From: Hordeum vulgare subsp. vulgare
Taxonomy: Eukaryota > Streptophyta > Magnoliopsida > Poales > Poaceae
NCBI RefSeq assembly: GCF_904849725.1
Contig: NC_058520.1
Location: 317,699,186 to 317,763,185, forward strand
Reading direction: 5' to 3'
Length of the DNA: 64,000 nt
In this document: positions 57,962 through 64,000 of the stretch, piece by piece
Position numbering within the stretch: the stretch's first letter is position 1
Layout: every line of letters begins with the position of its first letter
The notes under the pieces: generated by a model
The model's database searches: none
The model's input: the letters and a program-made list of their open reading frames with translations, nothing else
Told to the model about the DNA's origin: nothing
Position numbers and translations under genes: made by a program

Positions 57962-58726
57962 TGTTACACTCAGTTACTTGTTTGGGCACCTAATGAGATG
58001 ATGCTGAAATTCACCCCATCCAAAACATGTGATGGGAATCCAGATGTTGTTATTCGACGTTGAGTTATGACACCAGTGGTTTGATGTTGGTCCCCTACGT
58101 GGTCGTTATGGAAATCTATTCCTATGCCTTCTCCGTGGGGCTTGATTGCAGGCTTCCTAAAGTTCCTCAACTTGTTGCTTTTGGTTGGCGATGTAGACCT
58201 GCATGGCAGCAATTTGTTGTTCTTGCTCGACCACGTTCTTCTTCTCGAGGCAGTGGATATGTAGGAGAAAAGGAAAATACTGGCGGGACTTCAGGAATTC
58301 TTTAGTAAGGTATGAGAAGGTGATCTGCCACGTCGGTGGAGCATATGTGGAGCTTCAGGGTTGGGTTTTCGTCTCCTGAGAATCCATACTTGATAGGGGA
58401 TCCTAGTCCACTCTTGTTAGGTAGGTAGCGGGTAGCCTGTTCTTCCTTCATTTTCGGAGGCGATCTCGAAGACGAAGCAGGGAATCGTAGGCTGCATGCT
58501 GAATAGCCATGGCTCTTGTTGGCATAGGTGGTCCAACAAAGAACAACCTGTGGGGTTGTGTCTTGTGTGGGACAACCACCTTGGCATATAATTCTGTTCC
58601 AAACTCTATGTTGTCAAGTTCGTGTAGGGTATACATCGGCTCCCAAGGATAGTGGCATTGCTGGAGGCAGTTTCTTAGGAGTGGTGGAAATCCGGTCATG
58701 AGGAGTCTGAAAGGAGCGACGACCAT
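57962..58726 (-). pseudogene. ORF1 of element R, related to ORF1 of Tekay T
   Basis: From the ATG at 58726 a 92-codon frame runs to 58448. Residues about 27-92 resemble residues 36-111 of the T protein: an aromatic lead-in (WEPMYTLHE against YPEYTVEE), a short basic beta-like stretch ending VVVP, and a helix with AMAIQHAAYDSLLRLRDRL. A frameshift near 58450 is followed by EEQATRYLPNKSGLGSP, which lines up with T's segment after the helix. After further breaks a coiled-coil stretch appears (EQEQQIAAMQVYIANQKQQ, about 58240-58180), then an unrecognised tail to about 57962. As in T, the ATG directly follows a splice-acceptor-like sequence (minus strand, CTTGTAG). Confidence 0.6.
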
Positions 58727-58910
58727 CTACAAGATGGTCAGAGAAGGGTTAATATAAAAAAGGACGCGGTAAGTATGAAAGTCTTTATAGCTGGACAGAT
58801 TAGAAGGGGAGAGAAGTGTAATATGTTTTGCAAGTGATCTAGGGGTTTGGAGGCTAGTTCCTGTCCTAACTAGCGTCCATGGTAACTAAGGGCTTCCTAT
58901 AGTCAGGATC
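58727..58910 (-). other. Element R leader with candidate 3' splice acceptor
   Basis: Noncoding leader between primer-binding site and ORF1. Its end reads CCTTCTCTGACCATCTTGTAG on the minus strand, an acceptor-like sequence directly before the ATG. Confidence 0.4.
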
Positions 58911-58922
58911 GCTCTCATACTA
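58911..58922 (-). other. Degraded primer-binding site of element R
   Basis: The minus strand reads TAGTATGAGAGC, differing from TGGTATCAGAGC at two positions, two bases after the LTR end. Confidence 0.65.
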
Positions 58923-58924
58923 GC

Positions 58925-59493
58925 TCTCTGGGGACCCTGACTCGTAAGTCGTGATCACCAAATGTACATGCATGGTGATCCGAGAGATCAATGCTCAGTA
59001 AACACACAGAAATTGAATAACAGGTGTCTTACATCCATTACGTACTGGTTTACTCAAATATGGCCTTTTATGGCCGAGTCTTCACAAACTCGCAGCAGAA
59101 ATCTTCAATGATAGCATGGACCCATGCCATCTACCTTTACCCTACATGCACTCTGACTGGGAAGTGTACTAGCTCCCACGTACGTCACGAAGGTACACTT
59201 CATTATATCTTGTGCTTTCATGCCTGGCCAATAAAATAACAAGTGGCAAGCCAATGAGTACTTTATGTACTCGCAAGCAACCCATGTTTGGAACAAGGCA
59301 ATGACAACGCATGAAATAACACTAAGTAGGTAAGTTCCAGAAAGCTAATTTTGAGGGCAATGACAAGTTCAATCAACTTGTAAATGCATGCGTCATGGGG
59401 TTGCAGATATCCATATGAACAAGTTAGAGATATCAATATAAATAGGGCTTGAACATCTCATGTGCGATCATCATGTCAAGTGATGTGATTTAG
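58925..59493 (-). repeat. Element R 5' LTR, last about 570 bp
   Basis: Ends next to the degraded primer-binding site and contains GCGAGTACATAAAGTACTCA, a motif I associate with the end of Tekay-type LTRs. It is cut at 59494 by an Athila-type LTR. Confidence 0.6.
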
Positions 59494-59845
59494 GGACACC
59501 TCTCCAACGTATTGATAATTCAAGCCATGTTTGCTCATGTTTACAATACTTTTATATGGTTTTGATGCACTTTATATGATTTATTTGGAACTAACTTGGA
59601 CTAATGCTATTTTGAGCAGAATTACCATGGTGTTGTTTTAGTGTGTGATAAATGAAAGTTCTCGGAATCATCCGAAAGTTTTTAACAATTTTTGCTGACG
59701 AAATTATCAATATTGGAGCAAAGAACCACCACACGGGAGCCAACCTTTGCTACAAGCCAACAGGGCGCCCCCCTAGGCCACACCCTGATGATTTTTGGGG
59801 CCCACGTGGCTCCGTTTGGCGTGATTCCAACGCTAAAAAATCCTT

Positions 59846-59851
59846 TATATA
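59846..59851 (+). promoter_or_regulatory. TATA box of LTR A2
   Basis: TATATA in TCCTTTATATACCAG, at the position equivalent to TATAAAT in element S. Confidence 0.45.
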
Positions 59852-60060
59852 CCAGAAACCCCAGAAATAAAGAGAGAACTTCCGATGTTCCACCGTAACT
59901 CTTTGTATCGATGAAAACCCATCTGGAGCCTTCCGAGTACCCTGCCGGCAGGGAAAATCATCTCAAGTGGCCATCTTTATCATTCCGGCGGAGGCCATGA
60001 CGAGGAGGGAGTAGTTCATCATTAGGTCTGAGGGTATGTACCAGTAGATATTTGTTTAAC

Positions 60061-60087
60061 CTCTCTCTCTCTCTCTCTCTCTCTCGT
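60061..60087. repeat. (CT)n microsatellite
   Basis: A 27-base uninterrupted CT run inside LTR A2. Confidence 0.95.
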
Positions 60088-60668
60088 GTTCTTGAAATGG
60101 CACGATGTTGATGTATCAAGGGCCTTGTTAATCTTGTTGGATCATATGATGTTATTCCCTTGCTACCTTGTTGTGATGGATTATATCTTTCCCTTTAAGA
60201 TCTCGTTATGCTGGATTGAATATTTTGGTTTGAGAACACTTGATTTATGTCTTGCATGTGGATACCTGTAGTGACATTGGGGTATTCAATCGATAAACTT
60301 GATATATGTTATGGCATCAACTTGCAGATTCCGGTGACCTTGGGGATCTACACATAGGGGTTGATTGCACGTTTTCATATTATGTTCTCCAATAGAAATC
60401 TTAGGGTGCTCCTTGAAGTTCTTTTTGTTGGATTGAATATGATAGATATGAAATTGTTTGATGCATCTCGCATAATTTACCCACGGGTACTTGAGGTGAC
60501 ATTTGAGTATCTAGGTGACATTAGGGTTGATTGATATGTATCATGGGTGTTATTCTAGTACGAACTCTAGGGATGTTTGTGACACTTAGAGGAATAGCAT
60601 AAAAGATTGATCAGAAGGAATAACTTTCAGTTGGTTCTACTACCTACACCAATTTCATCTTATTGTTG

Positions 60669-63600
60669 TGTCACACCCCAAAAGTTTAATAATATTTTTA
60701 TGAAATAAAATATCGCCTAGAATAACTATTTTGAGAAATAACTTGCATCATGACTCTTTTCAAAGCCTATTTCCAAAATCTTTTCTTTTCAAATGGCATT
60801 TAAAAGATCATTAGTCCTTGCTTGAGATCCTTTTAAATTCTTTATTTGATAAATAGGGGTATTCTTTTTATTTTGAACATGTTTATTTAATATCTGAATT
60901 TCTAGGTTTTCAATTGATTTTTGAACCATTCCTTTTCCCTAATTTATAAAATTATTTCCCAAGTAAATATCTTTGAAAATTATGTTGGAACCTGAGTGCT
61001 TGCATCAAAACATTTCTTTTCTTCTAACAAATTCATTGGACATTTTCTTCTTAATATTTTTGCCAAGGTTTCTTTTATCCAAAATTGACTATTATTTACC
61101 TTAAGGGCCTGTTTTGCACTACAACCTTTTGACAACAACTTCTAAAATTTCTGTAAGAACTTGAAGATGACCTATGATGTCCCTGGATCATAGTTTTGTA
61201 AAAACATATCCAAGTGTTTTGGATAATTTGAGCACATTAACTTCTTCTCTATTCTGTCCCCAATTGGACTTTGTACTACAACCCCTAGCTATAAGATTTC
61301 AAAAATTCTATAAATATTTGGGGATGTCAAGTAATGCATGGGATTCCCTTTTGATGCAAAAGCCCAACTTTGTGCTTTGGAAAAAAATAGGGAACCCTAT
61401 CAAACCCTTAAGTTCCAAAGATGGGATATTTTCGTCCATGTTTTAATAATCTCCAAAATTTGTACTAACAAGTTTGTCCTTTGATGTAACTAACTTTTCC
61501 ACCTTCACTAGCATCTAGAGATACTCAAGGCTGGAGATTATTGTGGACAGAACAGACCATTTGATTCCTCTAGCAAGTTGTCGAACACTTGGAGTTCATA
61601 AGCAGAATTGGCATGAGTGTTAGTCTCCACGGTGAAAATTATTTCAGTGGCCAACCAGTGTGTCCCTCAGCCCCCTTTCATTCTTCAGCTTGGTGTTGTG
61701 TAGTACCGTAGGCAGTGGACACACCTGGCATGCTCTCGCATTTCGTCGAGCACTTGTCATGCACGCCTAGAGCATGCCCAGAGCGCATGTTTCGCACGCG
61801 CGTGCCCAAGCTGCGGCATCCACCTGCTAGTGGGCCTTGGCTAGTCTCGAGAGCCGCACAACGCTTGCCTTACCCGATCGTTGGTTGCCTCTTGCATGAA
61901 GTGCTGAGAGCAGCCGCAGTGCTTTCCTGGGCGGCATGCTCCTGATCCGTACCACATATGTCGGAGCCAACACCGCCCAAGCCACCTCCGGCCACTAGCT
62001 GCTCGTGGTCCCTCCCATGCAGCATTCCCTTCTGCTACTGCTATCGTTCTACTCCCTCCGTTCCTAAATATAAGACCTTTTAGAGATTGCACTATGAACT
62101 ACATACGGATGTATATAAACATATTTTAGAGTATAAATTCACTCATTTTGCTCTGTATGTAGTCTTTTAGTAAAATCTCTAAAATGTCTTATATATTTTG
62201 GAACGGAGGGAGTATGTCGCTAGCCTGTCCCTGCTAAGCCCTGCGGCCGCCCGTGTGTGCATGAGCCATCGTCAGCACCTATCGCCGGCGTCCCTATCCA
62301 CACCTGTCACAGAACCGAGTTAAATCGGATATAAGGAGCCCCGAGCACTTCTAGCACCTACAGCTATCCCTACACAGCCATAAGAAGTCCCCCTCGCCCC
62401 AATTTCAAGTGGGCCACCCTCTTCTCCTGCCGCTGACAGATTCAACCACTGCCGTCCTCCGGTGGAATTCGATCAAGCCAGCATAGACCAGTGCCCGTTT
62501 CCTTCTCCTCTAGCTCCGTGATGACCCTAGAAATTGTTTTCCCTCCCAGCAGTGCCGGAAATTGTTTTCAGTTCTGCCCGAGCTTTCCTCCACCATGGAG
62601 GAAGGGCTGCTCAACCTCGAGCTCCGACGCGACCTTAGCCTCCGAAAATGGATGTGGCACCTTCCCTCGAGCATGTGCATAGCCGGAGCACGTCGTGGAA
62701 TGCCCTCAGTCACTGGCAATCGACGTCGGAACTCGCCCCCAGCTCTCTATCGTCGCGCAAGTAGAGGAGGGATTGTTGATACTTGGCCCCGCTGGCGCCT
62801 GCCCCCGAAGTGTGTTTTCCCCTTGGGAAAATGTGTGCCTGTGAGTGCGCCTTCCCTGCCTTGATAGCTTATTTTTACAAAATCGTTTTCTTTTCTGATT
62901 CTTTTAAAAATAGATTTAAACAGGAAATTAAACTGGCCACAACTTTTTATTTATAACTCCAAATCAACTGATTCTTTTTCCTACCTATCTCAAATTTCCT
63001 CTAGTTTATTTCAAGAATTATTTCAAAGTATACAAACAACTTTTATGTGCTGTTTTTTATTTGTGTGTTAATTTAGATATTTTACAAAATAGGATTTGGA
63101 GAGAGGAGACTCACTTCAAGAATTTGTGGTGCGCATCACCCTCCTCAAACTCCAAAGGCGAGCATCTTGAACTCTGATTTACGTAAAGTTGTGTGATGTT
63201 GTTGTGGTACATTGATTGCGTGATTTTAGGCTATATTGATAAAAATCTCGCTTGTAATCATACCTTGCATAAGAGCATGTGATGGATATTTTTGTCGTTA
63301 AGTATGTGGAAGGCAAGTGGTGAGTGGGTACTGCCTCATGCCTCGTATGCTATGTTGGTCTGGAAAACCTGGGAGTAAGGTGCGTCGTGGTGGAAATGAG
63401 ACCATGTCCTCACAGGTCATGGGACGAGAGTGGTGAGTGAAAGCATGTCAGGGTGCGATGGTAGTAACCCTGAGATAATTCCTTCAGCAAGAAGGTGTGG
63501 TACTAACCCTTGTAGGAAAATGTTAAACCTCCTAAGTCGACCATAGATTGATTCTTGTCTATATGTCACCTTACACATCGTACTGCCACACAGGTCTTTC

Positions 63601-64000
63601 CGAGAGGGAATATGGTCTAGTAGGTGGTAAACCTATTACCAGGTACACACCAAGTAGAGAGGCCGGGATGAAGGTATCCATGGCCCTGGACTAGATCTAG
63701 TAATCCGGTCAGGGGGCATGGGTGTTTCCTGTCTGGGATCAAGAGGGAATGGCCCTTCCCTTGTAGCGCGCGGTATAAATTTGATCCCATGCTAGTCGAC
63801 GTCGGAGCCTCCCCATTTTATGTTTTTCCCTGGCAGCGTAGTCCAGGTGAAGCCGGACTTTGCAGGAGTAAAAATGGGTGTGTACTGGTTCAGAGAGTTT
63901 ACTTCGAAAATACAGTATGCGGGATTAATCCGAATGACTATTGGAACCCAGGGGTTGTGGTAAAGAGTAGACCATCTGCAGAGTCAAAACTATTCGAGTA
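60669..64000 (+). repeat. Tekay-like LTR U (right end outside the window)
   Basis: Starts TGTCACACCCC and runs more than 3.3 kb without reaching an end. Layout matches the T LTR: A+T-rich start, G+C-rich block (61690-62870, with a MITE inside), A+T-rich stretch, then a segment rich in GGTGGTAAACC- and CCCTGGACTAG-like motifs. Its last bases, ACTATTCGAGTA, correspond to CTATTCGAATAGCCGCG in T (about 9937). The family differs from T. Open frames in the G+C-rich block (for example 62510-62864) lack motifs and are treated as chance. Confidence 0.65.
62050..62214. mobile_element. Stowaway-type MITE with TA duplication
   Basis: The 161-bp element (62052-62212) begins CTCCCTCCGTTCC and ends GGAACGGAGGGAG, perfect 13-bp terminal inverted repeats flanked by TA (62050-62051 and 62213-62214). 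The interior also pairs with itself (ACATACGGATGTATATAAAC against the right half). The termini match the Tc1/mariner-derived Stowaway group common in Triticeae. It has no coding capacity and would need a mariner-type transposase from elsewhere. Confidence 0.93.

Larger units (their letters stand above)
54190..59493 (-). mobile_element. Element R: old minus-strand Tekay-like element (fragment)
   Basis: Minus-strand internal region and LTR tail. The tail (58925-59493) ends GTCAGGGTCCCCAGAGA on the minus strand; after it the sequence TAGTATGAGAGC aligns with the primer-binding site of T, and the next bases align with T's leader (CCTGACT, then AGGA). An ORF related to T's ORF1 follows. Lower coordinates hold degraded frames and the inverted repeat, and no gag or pol that I can identify. 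The Tat element interrupts R at about 54189; the rest lies beyond it or is lost. Confidence 0.65.
59494..60668 (+). repeat. Athila-type LTR fragment A2
   Basis: Begins GGACACCTCTCCAACGTATTGATAATT, comparable with TGATACGTCTCCAACGTATC in element S, with the first T changed to G. The next about 600 bp follow the layout of this LTR class: G+C-rich segment, TATA box (59846-59851), TCTGGAGCCTTCCG, and a CT microsatellite. The end is missing because element U starts at 60669. No internal region is present. Small open frames are not genes. Confidence 0.7.

Noticed and set aside
61174..62864. Possible host gene in the G+C-rich segment at the right end
   Set aside because: The segment is bounded by LTR-like sequence, has the same layout as the T LTR, and none of its frames shows a recognisable domain or intron structure.
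1..64000. tRNA or rRNA genes
   Set aside because: I saw no cloverleaf-type or ribosomal sequence; tRNA-complementary segments are retrotransposon primer-binding sites.

Overview
The window looks like intergenic DNA from a large Triticeae grass genome (wheat, Aegilops, rye or barley; I cannot choose between them). The evidence is a stack of nested LTR retrotransposons of recognisable grass types: two BARE/Angela/WIS-type copia elements, Tekay/Del chromoviruses with LTRs of about 4.2 kb, Athila-type elements whose LTRs share the motif tctccaacgtat, a Tat-type gypsy element, and a Stowaway MITE. I found no host protein-coding gene, tRNA, rRNA or CRISPR array. Essentially all coding capacity is retroelement gag/pol, and most of it is broken.

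Layout. 1-4126: minus-strand gag-only gypsy element ('gypsy-L'), whose 3' LTR runs off the left edge. 4127-6945 and 21451-25694: minus-strand copia-1, split by Tekay element 'T' (6946-21450). 25695-28493, 36055-36668 and 48241 to about 54188: plus-strand Tat element, host of copia-1, of Athila element 'S' (28494-36054, target-site duplication ACAAC) and of minus-strand copia-2 (36669-48235, probable duplication TATGG). Copia-2's 3' LTR is itself split by a solo Tekay LTR (37119-41291, duplication AGGGA). About 54190-59493: internal region and LTR tail of an old minus-strand Tekay-like element 'R', interrupted by Tat. 59494-60668: part of a second Athila-type LTR ('A2'). 60669-64000: a long Tekay-like LTR ('U') carrying a Stowaway MITE (62052-62212) and running off the right edge.

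Relative history from nesting: R is oldest; Tat entered R; copia-1, S and copia-2 entered Tat; T and gypsy-L entered copia-1; a full Tekay element entered copia-2 and later collapsed to a solo LTR. On the right, A2 entered R's LTR, U entered A2, and the MITE entered U.

The most interesting signals are: (i) an extra ORF upstream of gag in T (11538-12311) with a recognisable relative in R (58726 downwards); in both, the start codon directly follows a 3' splice-site-like sequence, and T's LTR has a strong splice-donor sequence, suggesting splicing-controlled expression; (ii) an LTR-internal-LTR-partial-internal structure in T, with loss of about 130 bp of the copia-1 target; (iii) an antisense ORF with its own TATA-like box in the Tat element; (iv) a 0.5-kb inverted repeat near 55-57 kb; (v) junctions that date and order the insertions.
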